Of a stretch of DNA of 8,003 nucleotides, positions 1-6,699 are shown in pieces. Position numbers and translations under genes: made by a program. The notes under the pieces were generated by a model, which was not told where the DNA came from, made no database searches, and worked only from the letters and a program-made list of their open reading frames with translations. The stretch is from Planctomycetota bacterium (GTDB lineage: Bacteria; Planctomycetota; UBA1135; JALUZX01): contig JALUZX010000491.1 in NCBI GenBank assembly GCA_027011425.1, positions 1-8,003 of the forward strand. The letters are read 5' to 3'. Within the stretch, counting starts at the first letter, position 1. Every line of letters starts with the position of its first letter.

Positions 1-793
1 GGGAGGAGCGGATTTCCCTTCCCAGGGCCTCCCGGTCCAACCAGGAACGGAGAAAGCGGACCTTCCCCCCCCAATCCTTCCGGGCGGCTTCCGATGCGGC
101 CTTCCCCCCGCCGGCCAATGTGAGGACCACGGGGGCCTTGCAACGCTCCAGGGCTCCAAGAATGGTTTCCACTCCCTGGAGGGGGGGGCCCGTCCCGGCG
201 AAGAAGACCTTGAAAGGTTCTCCCGGTCCGGGGGGCTCGTAGGGAGCCGGCGCGGCCGGGGCGTCGGGGTCGCCGCAAGGAACCGGGACGAACCGTTCCC
301 TTGGAAGCCCGGTCACATCCGCCGCGAAGTCCCCCATTTCCTCCGTATCCACCAGGACTACATCCCCGGCGGAGCAGGTCGCCCGGTCCAGGCGGCGCAG
401 GAGCCGGGCCCCCAGGCCCCGGTCGGGCCAGAGTCCCCGGTCCAGGATCACCGTGTCGTATAGGGAAAGGAAGAAATCCACCACCACGGGAACTCCCGGC
501 CAGATCCGGGCGGCAAGGTCGGCCGTTCCGAAGGCGGGATACCCGGCCAGGACCAGGTCGGGGCGGGAAAGGTTCCGGCCCTTCTCCACGAGGGACCTCC
601 TTCCCATGAGGATCCGGGAGAGGACACGAAACCCTTTCCAAGGATTCCTGAACAGGGCCGACCGGTCCCGGGGAGGCGGAGGAAGGAGGAGCCTTTCCAC
701 GGAGGCCCCAAGCCGCTCCAGGGAGGCCGTCAACCCCCGAAGCCGGGGAAAGCCGGGCCTTTCATCGGCCGCGCCGAACAGGAGAACCCTCAA
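1..793 (-). CDS. GT4-type (GT-B fold) glycosyltransferase, C-terminus cut off by the window edge
   Basis: Translating the minus strand from a TTG at 793-791 gives 264 uninterrupted residues to the window edge. It begins MRVLLFGAADERPGF, a typical GT-B start of a short beta strand followed by a Gly-rich turn. Around residues 144-175 a DVVLVDT segment leads into TGLPRERF and a VPVPCGD segment, the usual hinge between the two Rossmann halves in GT4 enzymes. At 195-215, KVFFAGTGPPLQGVETI is the start of the C-terminal nucleotide-sugar binding half, and LTLAGGG follows at 225-230. The GT4 donor-binding E-x7-E motif would lie beyond the edge. The enzyme should move a sugar from an NDP-sugar to a glycan or lipid-linked acceptor at the cytoplasmic membrane face; the sugar cannot be told. 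The TTG overlaps the TGA stop of the upstream GT2 gene, with GGGGAGGA about 9 bases before it, so translation is probably coupled. No in-frame ATG or GTG lies close upstream. Two 8-base homopolymers fall inside the gene. Confidence 0.85.
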   Translation of the reverse strand, partial: MRVLLFGAADERPGFPRLRGLTASLERLGASVERLLLPPPPRDRSALFRNPWKGFRVLSRILMGRRSLVEKGRNLSRPDLVLAGYPAFGTADLAARIWPGVPVVVDFFLSLYDTVILDRGLWPDRGLGARLLRRLDRATCSAGDVVLVDTEEMGDFAADVTGLPRERFVPVPCGDPDAPAAPAPYEPPGPGEPFKVFFAGTGPPLQGVETILGALERCKAPVVLTLAGGGKAASEAARKDWGGKVRFLRSWLDREALGREIRSS

Positions 794-1785
794 TGCCCCC
801 GGTCCTCCCCTTCTCCGGAACGCTCATACCGGAGCTGGGCCACCTGTTCCGAGACCAGGCCGAGGAAGAACAGGATGGAGCCCTGGACCAGGAGGAGAAG
901 GCCCATGTTGGTAAAACGGTGGGCCGTAAGGAATGTGTAGACGTAGTAGAGCCCCCCCATGACCCAAACCGAGAGAGCCAGGGGAAGAAAGACCTTCAAG
1001 GGAGAGAAGAGTGTGGTGATCTTGAGAAGAATGAGAAAAAAGCGGCTTCCGTCCCTGAAGATCCGGATCTTCGAGTTCCCCATTCTGCGCCGGGGCAGAA
1101 AGGGCACATACTTCACGGAGTAGCCCGCCCGGATCATGGCCAGGGTGATGGTCGTCGGGTAGGAGAATGTGTTGGGGAGGAGGTAGAGAAAGGAGAGCAG
1201 GGGTTTTCTACGAATCAGGCGGAACCCGCTGGTCAGGTCCTCGATCTTACGGCCCGTGACGTACGTGGCGAGGCCGTTGTAGATCCGATTGGCCAGGTTC
1301 CTGTGAAAGGAACCTCCGCCGGAACGGGCCCCCACCACCATGTCGTATTCCCCCATGTGTTCCAGGAGCCTGGGAATCTCCCGGGGCGGATGCTGCCCGT
1401 CGGCGTCCATGAGAAGGACCCACTCCCCTCTCGCTTCCCGGATCCCCCTCTTTACGGCGGCCCCGTTCCCGAGGGGCTCCGGGTGGCGGACCACCCGCGC
1501 GCCGAACTCACGGGCCAGGGCGTGGGATCCGTCCCCGGATCCGTCGTCGACGAGGAGAATCTCGAAGGCCAGGCTCCCCAGGGAATCCAGGACATCCCTC
1601 AACCTGGGAAGAAGTTCCAGAAGGTTGGCCCTTTCGTCCAGAGCGGGAAGAACCACGGATATCGTGGTCCACACCTTCCCCTTGGGCCTCCTTCCCGCCC
1701 GGGGGGCCGGGGAAGGGACCTGAGAGGTGGTTTCCTGCCTGATCTCCTTTGCCGCCGTCACATGGGCCTTTTCGGCCGCCGACAC
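790..1785 (-). CDS. GT2 family membrane glycosyltransferase (DPM1/GtrB-like)
   Basis: The 331-residue reading has a GT-A domain at about residues 39-240. It opens with TTISVVLPALDERANL, carries LLVDDGSGDGS (77-87) for nucleotide binding, and has MDADGQHPP (126-134) with the metal-binding DxD. LTSGFRLI at 184-191 is typical of polyprenyl-phosphate glycosyltransferases of the dolichol-phosphate mannosyltransferase/GtrB type. Two hydrophobic helices (about 263-285 and 294-314) anchor the C-terminus. The likely reaction is transfer of a sugar from an NDP-sugar to a polyprenyl phosphate or membrane-bound acceptor; donor and acceptor are unknown. The start is uncertain. The GTG at 1785 adds a 37-residue Ala/Pro/Arg/Lys-rich tail and is preceded by a run of seven G rather than a classical Shine-Dalgarno. 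A GTG at 1674-1672, giving a 294-residue protein that starts at the domain boundary, has AAGGAGG (1687-1693) 12 bases upstream. It follows the pilin terminator and its stop overlaps the next gene's start, so the two glycosyltransferases form a pair. Confidence 0.9.
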   Translation of the reverse strand: MSAAEKAHVTAAKEIRQETTSQVPSPAPRAGRRPKGKVWTTISVVLPALDERANLLELLPRLRDVLDSLGSLAFEILLVDDGSGDGSHALAREFGARVVRHPEPLGNGAAVKRGIREARGEWVLLMDADGQHPPREIPRLLEHMGEYDMVVGARSGGGSFHRNLANRIYNGLATYVTGRKIEDLTSGFRLIRRKPLLSFLYLLPNTFSYPTTITLAMIRAGYSVKYVPFLPRRRMGNSKIRIFRDGSRFFLILLKITTLFSPLKVFLPLALSVWVMGGLYYVYTFLTAHRFTNMGLLLLVQGSILFFLGLVSEQVAQLRYERSGEGEDRGH

Positions 1786-1880
1786 GCCCCCCCTTGAACA
1801 GCTCGCCCTCGAAATCCCCCCTTCCAGGACCTGTTGGGGACGCCCGAGGGAGGGCGCAAGGCGCCGCCCCCGAGGAGAAG

Positions 1881-1914
1881 AAAAAAAGAAAGGGGCGCGT
1901 ATGCGCCCCTTTTT
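1881..1914 (-). terminator. Intrinsic terminator behind the pilin gene (symmetrical, possibly bidirectional)
   Basis: GGGGCGC (1892-1898) pairs perfectly with GCGCCCC (1903-1909) around a GTAT loop, and flanking A-T pairs extend the stem. Read on the minus strand, the hairpin is followed by TTTCTTTTTTTC, the T-tract of a Rho-independent terminator, about 28 bases after the pilin stop. The plus strand also has a five-T run after the stem, so the element could act in both directions. It should end the abundant pilin transcript and partly insulate the glycosyltransferase genes. Confidence 0.85.
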
Positions 1915-1941
1915 CTCCGTCCCTCTTCTTGTCGTTCTGGA

Positions 1942-2628
1942 TCAGTTGACCAGGGTCCAGACCTCGCCGTCGTTGGCGGTGTGGCCCACGGCCGTGGTGC
2001 CGGCCATGGTGGTGACGCCGTTGAGGTAGGCGGCGTTCCAGCCGGGAGTGGTGGTGGTGCCGCTATACTGGGCGGTGGCGTTCTTGCAGGAAAGCACGTC
2101 GCCGGAGGCGTCCACGAAGAAGGCCCTGTTGCCCGAGTTGCCCCTGTTCACAGGCCAGGCGTAGCAGCACCAGGTAGTCTCGGCATACTGGGGATCCACC
2201 ACACCGTAGGCCGTCTGGGTCTCGGTCACGCCGTGCAGGTTGGAGTCCGGCAGGAAGATCCGGAAGTAGTAGCCCGACCTGGAAAGCAGGCCGTTGGCGT
2301 CCAGGTTGCCGAAGCTCCTGGAAACGACAGGCGGGTTGATCCGGGTGGTGGTGGCGGCGCCGGAGGAGTTGCGGACCCCGGCCGTGCCGGACAGTTCCTT
2401 GAAGTAGCCGTACTCGCCCTGGCCGTTGTTGTTCACGTCGATGGCGGCGCTGGCCTGAACCTGCCCCTGGGCGGCGCTCAGGTTCTTCAAGGTCCCGATG
2501 GCGGCCGTCTCGTTGGCGTTGATCCTGGCGGCCAACAGGTTGGGGATGGCGATCGAAGCGATGATCGCGATGATGGCAATCACGATCATGAGCTCGATCA
2601 GTGTGAAACCGTGGACATTCTTCTTCAT
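1942..2628 (-). CDS. pilA: Type IV prepilin (pilin-like protein with large globular domain)
   Basis: This is a pilus subunit precursor of 228 residues. The leader MKKNVHG ends in the Gly-7/Phe-8 prepilin peptidase site, followed by FTLIELMIVIAIIAIIASIAIPNLL. It has the conserved Glu at mature position 5 and the long hydrophobic helix that packs in the fibre core. The helix continues through an amphipathic NETAAIGTLKNLSAAQ stretch. The globular part holds DVNNNGQGEYGYF (64-76), YYFRIFLPD (120-128), WCCYAW (153-158), GNRAFFVDASGDVLSC (166-181), Ser/Thr-rich patches and a GEVWTLVN end. It is longer than the usual 140-170-residue major pilins. The PilA symbol rests on the pilBC context; it could instead be a minor pilin or a type II secretion-like pseudopilin. 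The ATG at 2628 has AAAGGAG eight bases upstream, a strong site, and an intrinsic terminator follows, both fitting high expression. The mature protein has three cysteines (154, 155, 181). Confidence 0.93.
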   Translation of the reverse strand: MKKNVHGFTLIELMIVIAIIAIIASIAIPNLLAARINANETAAIGTLKNLSAAQGQVQASAAIDVNNNGQGEYGYFKELSGTAGVRNSSGAATTTRINPPVVSRSFGNLDANGLLSRSGYYFRIFLPDSNLHGVTETQTAYGVVDPQYAETTWCCYAWPVNRGNSGNRAFFVDASGDVLSCKNATAQYSGTTTTPGWNAAYLNGVTTMAGTTAVGHTANDGEVWTLVN

Positions 2629-2635
2629 CTCGAGA

Positions 2636-2662
2636 GCTCCTTTTTCTTGGAAAATAATAAAA
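2636..2662 (-). promoter_or_regulatory. AT-rich leader of the pilin gene: ribosome binding site and possible -10 box
   Basis: Between the TPR gene and the pilin gene lies an A/T-rich patch in an otherwise GC-rich region. The minus strand reads TTTTTATTATTTTCC and then AAAAAGGAG. The AAAGGAG (2637-2643) is a clear Shine-Dalgarno for the pilin. TATTAT (2659-2654) resembles a sigma-70 -10 box, but I see no good -35 element 16-18 bases upstream and no sigma-54 TGGCAC/TTGC pair, although sigma-54 drives pilA in many bacteria. If it is a promoter, the 5' leader would be only about 18 bases. The ribosome site is secure; the promoter is speculative. Confidence 0.3.
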
Positions 2663-2718
2663 ACGTCCCGAACCTCTTCCCTTGTCCTCTCCTCCTCCTT
2701 CGCGGGGAACCGGGTGAC

Positions 2719-3639
2719 CTACTCGCTCCCGGTCTTTCCCTTTTTCTTCAACCTCAATCTGGGATCCCGCGCGATTTCCCGGAACTCCTTCCTCTCGAGG
2801 GCTTTCTCGAGAAGCCCCGGGGACTTTCTCCCCAGAGCCTGGAGAACACTAGTTGCACTTTCGGCATCGCCCTCCCGCACCTTGAGTTCCGCAAGGTGAA
2901 GCAGGGCCGATGGGCGTCTCTTCCCGGCACACTCGAGCCACTTTGATCCTTCCCGGGTCATTCCGGCCCGTTCGTAGTAGACCCCGCAGGCCTCCTGGAC
3001 CTCGGGATCCCCTCCACCCGCCTCCAGCGCCAGGGCCAGGCAACCGGCAACCTTCTCCCTGGGGGCCTTCTGGGCCAGGAGGGACTCTCCCCGAAGGAGA
3101 TACCACTTGGCTCTCTCCCCGCCCGCGAGAGTGGAAGGATCCAGGGTGTTCAACCACTTCTGCGCCAAGGCGGGCTTGGACCGGTCCAACTGGATCCGGG
3201 CCAGGGCGAAAGCGAGCGATCTGCGCCGCACCGGCGAACAGCCATCTTGCTCCAAGGCTTCCCGGTAGAAACGAAAGGCTCCCGGCCTGTCGTCGGCGAG
3301 CAAACGGGCGTATCCGAGGAATTCGAGGATGCAGGCCAGGTCTTCTCCCTGCCACCGCTCCTCGCCCCCCCCGTTCTCCAGGGCATCCCTTACCTGTCTC
3401 TCCGCCGCGTGGAGTTGTTCCTCCGCCCGTGAGAGCATTTTCTTTCTCAGTTCGTTGGGACCGCCCTTCCATGTTCTGGGCATCTGCCGCACCGAATCCA
3501 GGGTGATCTGGGCCGAGCGTACGAGGGTCCCAGGGTCGGCGTCCACCTTTCTCACGAACCCGGCCCATAGAAGGGCGGAGGCCACGACCCCCGCCGTCCC
3601 GTAGAGAGCGAACCGCCCCTTGCCTTTCGATTCCACCAT
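2719..3639 (-). CDS. Membrane-anchored TPR-like protein between pilC and the pilin gene
   Basis: I do not recognise a named family. The 306-residue protein starts with a basic segment (Lys-5, Lys-7, Arg-9), then one hydrophobic helix at about 10-29, then RKVDADP. The positive-inside rule would put the rest outside the cytoplasm. There is no lipobox cysteine, so it is anchored and not a lipoprotein. The body is helical with TPR-like spacing: LGYARLLADDRPGAFRFYREAL (first half 108-117, second 120-129), KWYLLRGESLLAQ with a following Ala-rich helix (178-207), and LLHLAELKVREGDAESATSVL (246-266). The end, EKALERKEFREIARDPRLR, resembles the closing helix common after TPR arrays. A role as a periplasmic scaffold in pilus assembly, like the TPR pilotins PilF/PilW/Tgl, is inferred from position only. 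The ATG at 3639 is 46 bases after pilC, with AAGAAGG close upstream, so it is likely co-transcribed. An eight-base G run encodes part of the Gly-rich loop at 90-92. Confidence 0.85.
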   Translation of the reverse strand: MVESKGKGRFALYGTAGVVASALLWAGFVRKVDADPGTLVRSAQITLDSVRQMPRTWKGGPNELRKKMLSRAEEQLHAAERQVRDALENGGGEERWQGEDLACILEFLGYARLLADDRPGAFRFYREALEQDGCSPVRRRSLAFALARIQLDRSKPALAQKWLNTLDPSTLAGGERAKWYLLRGESLLAQKAPREKVAGCLALALEAGGGDPEVQEACGVYYERAGMTREGSKWLECAGKRRPSALLHLAELKVREGDAESATSVLQALGRKSPGLLEKALERKEFREIARDPRLRLKKKGKTGSE

Positions 3640-3685
3640 GAAGCCTTCTTTCTATCCTTCAGCCCCGACTCATTCGCTCCAGGGG

Positions 3686-4930
3686 TTATCCTGGGTGGGC
3701 CAGTTTTTCCTGGAGCTTGAAGATGGGCAGGAAGATGGCAAGCACGATCCCGCCAACGATGATGCCCATGATGCCGATCATGATGGGCTCGATGAGGGAT
3801 GTGAGGCCCTTGACCTCCTGGGAGACCTGTTCGTCGTAGAATTCCGAGATCTTTTCCAGGAGGTTCTCCAGGCTGCCCGACCTCTCCCCGATTCCGATCA
3901 TCTTGGTGACCATGGGCGGGAAGACCTGCGACCTGGCGAGGGGCTCCGCCAGAGTATCCCCTTCCTTCACGCTCTCCTTGGCCTCGTCGATGGCCTTGGA
4001 GAGAACCATGTTCCCCGTGGTCTCGGAAACGATCTCCATGGCGCCCAGGATGGGAACGCCCGATTTCACCAGGGTGGAGAAGGTCCGGGCGAAGCGGGAG
4101 ATGGAGACCTTGCGGAAGAGGGGCCCGAAAATGGGCATCTGGAGCATCATCTTGTCGAAGAAATACCTTCCCTTAGGGGTCTTCTTGAAAATTGTGATGC
4201 CCGCGAAGAAGCCGAAGATTCCGCCGAGAATCAGGTGCCAGGAACTCTTGCAGAAATCGGAAACGCTCAGAATGAACTGGGTCACCCCGGGAAGGTCGAT
4301 GTCCAGGGAGGCGAAAACGGGCCGGAACTGGGGAACGATCCCCACCATGAGGAAACCGGCGATGCCGAAGACCAGGACAAGGGAGACAACCGGGTAGGTC
4401 ATGGCCGACTTGATCTCGCCCTTGAGCTTCTGCGCGGCTTCCTGGTACTCCGCGAGCCGCTGGAGGATGATGTCCAACTGGCCCGACATCTCGCCTGCCT
4501 TGATCATGGAGACATAGATGTCGCTGAAGACCTTGGGGTGCCGGGAAAGGCCCATGGAAAGGTCGGCGCCTCCCCGGATGTCTTCCGTGACCTGGGCAAG
4601 ACAATTCCGGAATTGAGGGGATTCCGCCTGCTCCCCGAGGACCTCCAGGGCTTCCAGGAGGGGAATGCCCGAACTCAGCATGGTGGAGAGCTGCCTGGTG
4701 AAGAGAACGACCTCGCCTTTCTTGGCCCCGGCCTTCGCGCTCCCTCCGCCCTCCTTTTTTCCCAGGGTGATATTGAAGTTCAAACCGCCCCCGGCGGGCT
4801 TGATCTCCATGGGCACAAGCCCCTTTTTGCGGAGTTCACTGATTACCTCCGCCTCGCTCACGGCGGTCAGGGTGCCGGTGATGTTCTTGCCCCCCTGGCC
4901 CCGGGCCGTGTATTTGAATTTCTTGGCCAT
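3686..4930 (-). CDS. pilC: PilC, type IV pilus inner-membrane platform protein (T2SSF family)
   Basis: PilC is the polytopic inner-membrane protein that couples the PilB and PilT ATPases to pilin polymerisation and removal. The 414 residues are normal length for the family. An N-terminal KFKYTARGQGG segment is followed by two T2SSF repeats. The first starts at VLFTRQLSTMLSSGIPLLEAL (75-95), and the second at FARTFSTLVKSGVPILGAM (280-298). Membrane helices lie at about 180-200, 231-248 and 378-402, and the C-terminal EPIMIGIMGIIVGGIVLAIFLP stretch (381-402) is diagnostic. The ATG at 4930 has AAGGAGG nine bases upstream. It follows pilB after 59 bases, and the TPR gene follows after 46, with no terminator visible in either gap, so these genes are probably one transcription unit. 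It could be confused with GspF, but the neighbouring pilT argues for a type IV pilus. Confidence 0.96.
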   Translation of the reverse strand: MAKKFKYTARGQGGKNITGTLTAVSEAEVISELRKKGLVPMEIKPAGGGLNFNITLGKKEGGGSAKAGAKKGEVVLFTRQLSTMLSSGIPLLEALEVLGEQAESPQFRNCLAQVTEDIRGGADLSMGLSRHPKVFSDIYVSMIKAGEMSGQLDIILQRLAEYQEAAQKLKGEIKSAMTYPVVSLVLVFGIAGFLMVGIVPQFRPVFASLDIDLPGVTQFILSVSDFCKSSWHLILGGIFGFFAGITIFKKTPKGRYFFDKMMLQMPIFGPLFRKVSISRFARTFSTLVKSGVPILGAMEIVSETTGNMVLSKAIDEAKESVKEGDTLAEPLARSQVFPPMVTKMIGIGERSGSLENLLEKISEFYDEQVSQEVKGLTSLIEPIMIGIMGIIVGGIVLAIFLPIFKLQEKLAHPG

Positions 4931-4989
4931 GTCTCGCTGCCTCCTTCCCCCTTCTTTCGCCTACCGGTTTCTCTCGGTTTCCCCTCCGG

Positions 4990-6699
4990 TCAATCCGCCA
5001 TGGTGACCCTCAACATTTCCTCGAGGGAAGTTTTCCCCTTGATCACGTTGAGCACGGCGCACCGCCGAAGGGTGATCATCCCTTCGTCCATGGCTTTTTT
5101 CTTCAGGTCCTGGACGTTGGCCCTCTCCACGATCATCCTCTTGATCCCTTCCGAGATGGGCATGGTTTCCAGGAGCGCGAACCTTCCCTTGTATCCGCCG
5201 CTGCACCTGGGGCACCCGGCGGCCTTGTAGATGGTGAAGTCCTCCTTGAGGTCCTCCTCGGTGAACCCCAAGGCCAGGAGCCGCTCCTTGGGCGGAGTCT
5301 CGATGGCCTGGCGGCAGTAGGTGCAGAGCTTCCTGCTCAGCCTCTGGGCGCAGATCAGGATTGTGGAACTGGCAACCATGAAGGGGTCCAGGCCCATGTC
5401 CACCATACGGGTCACCGTGGACGCCGCGTCGTTGGTATGCAGGGTGGAAAGAACCAGGTGCCCCGTCAAGGCGGCCTTCACCGCGATCTGGATGGTCTCG
5501 GTATCACGGATTTCTCCGAGAAGGATGACGTCCGGGTCCTGCCTCAGTATCGACCTCAGGGCCGCGGCGAAGGTGAGACCCCGCTTTGGATTCACCGGGA
5601 CCTGGTTGATTCCGTCAAGGGTGTATTCCACGGGATCTTCGACGGTGACCAGGTTGATCTCGGGCTTGGCGATCTCCTTCACCGCGGAATAAAGGGTGGT
5701 GGACTTACCTGAACCGGTGGGCCCCGTCACAAGGATCATGCCGTAGGGCTTCTTGATGGCTTCGGCGTAGTCATTGAGGGCCTTCTCCTCGAACCCGAGG
5801 TCTTTCAGGTTCAAGGAGAGGTTGCTGCCGTCCAGGATACGCATCACCACCTTCTCCCCGTAGACTACGGGAAGCAGGGAAACGCGGAAATCGATGGCCC
5901 GCCCCTCGAACTTGATCTGGAACTTCCCGTCCTGGGGTTTCATCCGTTCCGCGATGTCCAGGGCCGCCATGATCTTGATTCTCGAAGTTATGGCGGACTG
6001 CATCTTCTTGGGGGGCTGCATCACGTCCACCAGCACCCCGTCTTTCCGGTAGCGGACCTTCACCTTCTTCTCGAAGGGCTCGATGTGGATATCCGAGACC
6101 TTGTCTTTCACGGCCCTGGAGATGATCATGTTGACCAGCTTGACGACGGGGGAGCCCTCGTCGCTCAGGTCGGAGAGATCGAGGGATTCCTCCCCGCCGT
6201 CCCCCTCCTTGAGTTCCACGTCGTCCCCTTCATAACCGCCCAGGACCTCGTCCATCTGGGTCTCGGGGGACTTGTAGAAACGCTGGATGGCCTCGCGGAT
6301 GGCGCTCTCGTGCCCTACTACGGGCCGCAGTTGGCATCCCGTGATGATCCGTATATCGTCCAGCTTGAGGACGTCGAAGGGATTCCCCACCGCCAGGGTA
6401 AGGATGTCCCCCACCCTGTCGATGGGGAGGATCCCGTAATCCTTCGCCACTTCCTGGGGAACCGTTTCCAGGACGTCCTCGTTGGGATGGACCTTTTCCA
6501 GGTCCACGGGGACCATGTTCGCCGCCTGGGCCGTGAGTCCCAGGATCTCCCTGGCGTTCAGGATCCCCTCTTCCTCCAGGAGGGAGGAAAAGGATTTCTT
6601 CTCCTCCTTCGCCTTGAGGAGGAATTCATCGGCCTTCTCGGGGGAAAGAACCCCCGTGCCGACGAGAATGCTCCTGAGTTTCTTGGTGAGGGTGCTCAT
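4990..6699 (-). CDS. pilB: PilB, type IV pilus extension ATPase (GspE/PulE superfamily)
   Basis: PilB is the hexameric cytoplasmic ATPase that drives pilus extension through PilC. Numbered from the ATG at 6699, its 569 residues are full length. An N-terminal T2SSE_N/MshEN-type domain covers about 1-145, a very acidic linker about 155-182, and the ATPase core begins near 184. Motifs are Walker A GPTGSGKST (326-334), Asp box TVEDPVEY (352-359), Walker B ILLGEIRD (392-399) and His box STLHTNDA (418-425). Two CxxC pairs (Cys-459/462 and Cys-496/499) form the zinc site typical of PilB and GspE and absent from PilT. The ATG's first base is the last base of the pilT stop (TGATG); a GTG one codon upstream is the other possible start. 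The Shine-Dalgarno is weak, so translation is probably coupled to pilT. The start alternatives differ by one residue. Confidence 0.97.
   Translation of the reverse strand: MSTLTKKLRSILVGTGVLSPEKADEFLLKAKEEKKSFSSLLEEEGILNAREILGLTAQAANMVPVDLEKVHPNEDVLETVPQEVAKDYGILPIDRVGDILTLAVGNPFDVLKLDDIRIITGCQLRPVVGHESAIREAIQRFYKSPETQMDEVLGGYEGDDVELKEGDGGEESLDLSDLSDEGSPVVKLVNMIISRAVKDKVSDIHIEPFEKKVKVRYRKDGVLVDVMQPPKKMQSAITSRIKIMAALDIAERMKPQDGKFQIKFEGRAIDFRVSLLPVVYGEKVVMRILDGSNLSLNLKDLGFEEKALNDYAEAIKKPYGMILVTGPTGSGKSTTLYSAVKEIAKPEINLVTVEDPVEYTLDGINQVPVNPKRGLTFAAALRSILRQDPDVILLGEIRDTETIQIAVKAALTGHLVLSTLHTNDAASTVTRMVDMGLDPFMVASSTILICAQRLSRKLCTYCRQAIETPPKERLLALGFTEEDLKEDFTIYKAAGCPRCSGGYKGRFALLETMPISEGIKRMIVERANVQDLKKKAMDEGMITLRRCAVLNVIKGKTSLEEMLRVTMAD

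Noticed and set aside
793..1797. A 334-codon open frame on the plus strand, antisense to the GT2 gene.
   Set aside because: It is a codon-usage shadow of a gene with clear GT2 motifs, and it has no domain-like sequence of its own.
1834..2946. A 370-codon open frame on the plus strand across the pilin gene and its terminator.
   Set aside because: It reads through a clear terminator hairpin and the opposite strand of a prepilin, and its protein is low-complexity Gly/Val/Asp-rich.
4931..4989. Possible separate promoter or small gene between pilB and pilC.
   Set aside because: The 59 bases hold the pilC ribosome site and nothing else recognisable.
3620..5230. A 536-codon open frame on the plus strand, antisense to pilC and the end of pilB.
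   Set aside because: PilC and PilB on the other strand are unmistakable. Antisense frames stay open in GC-rich genes when TTA, CTA and TCA codons are rare. The translation is a Gly/Asp/Glu/His-rich mix with no recognisable domain.
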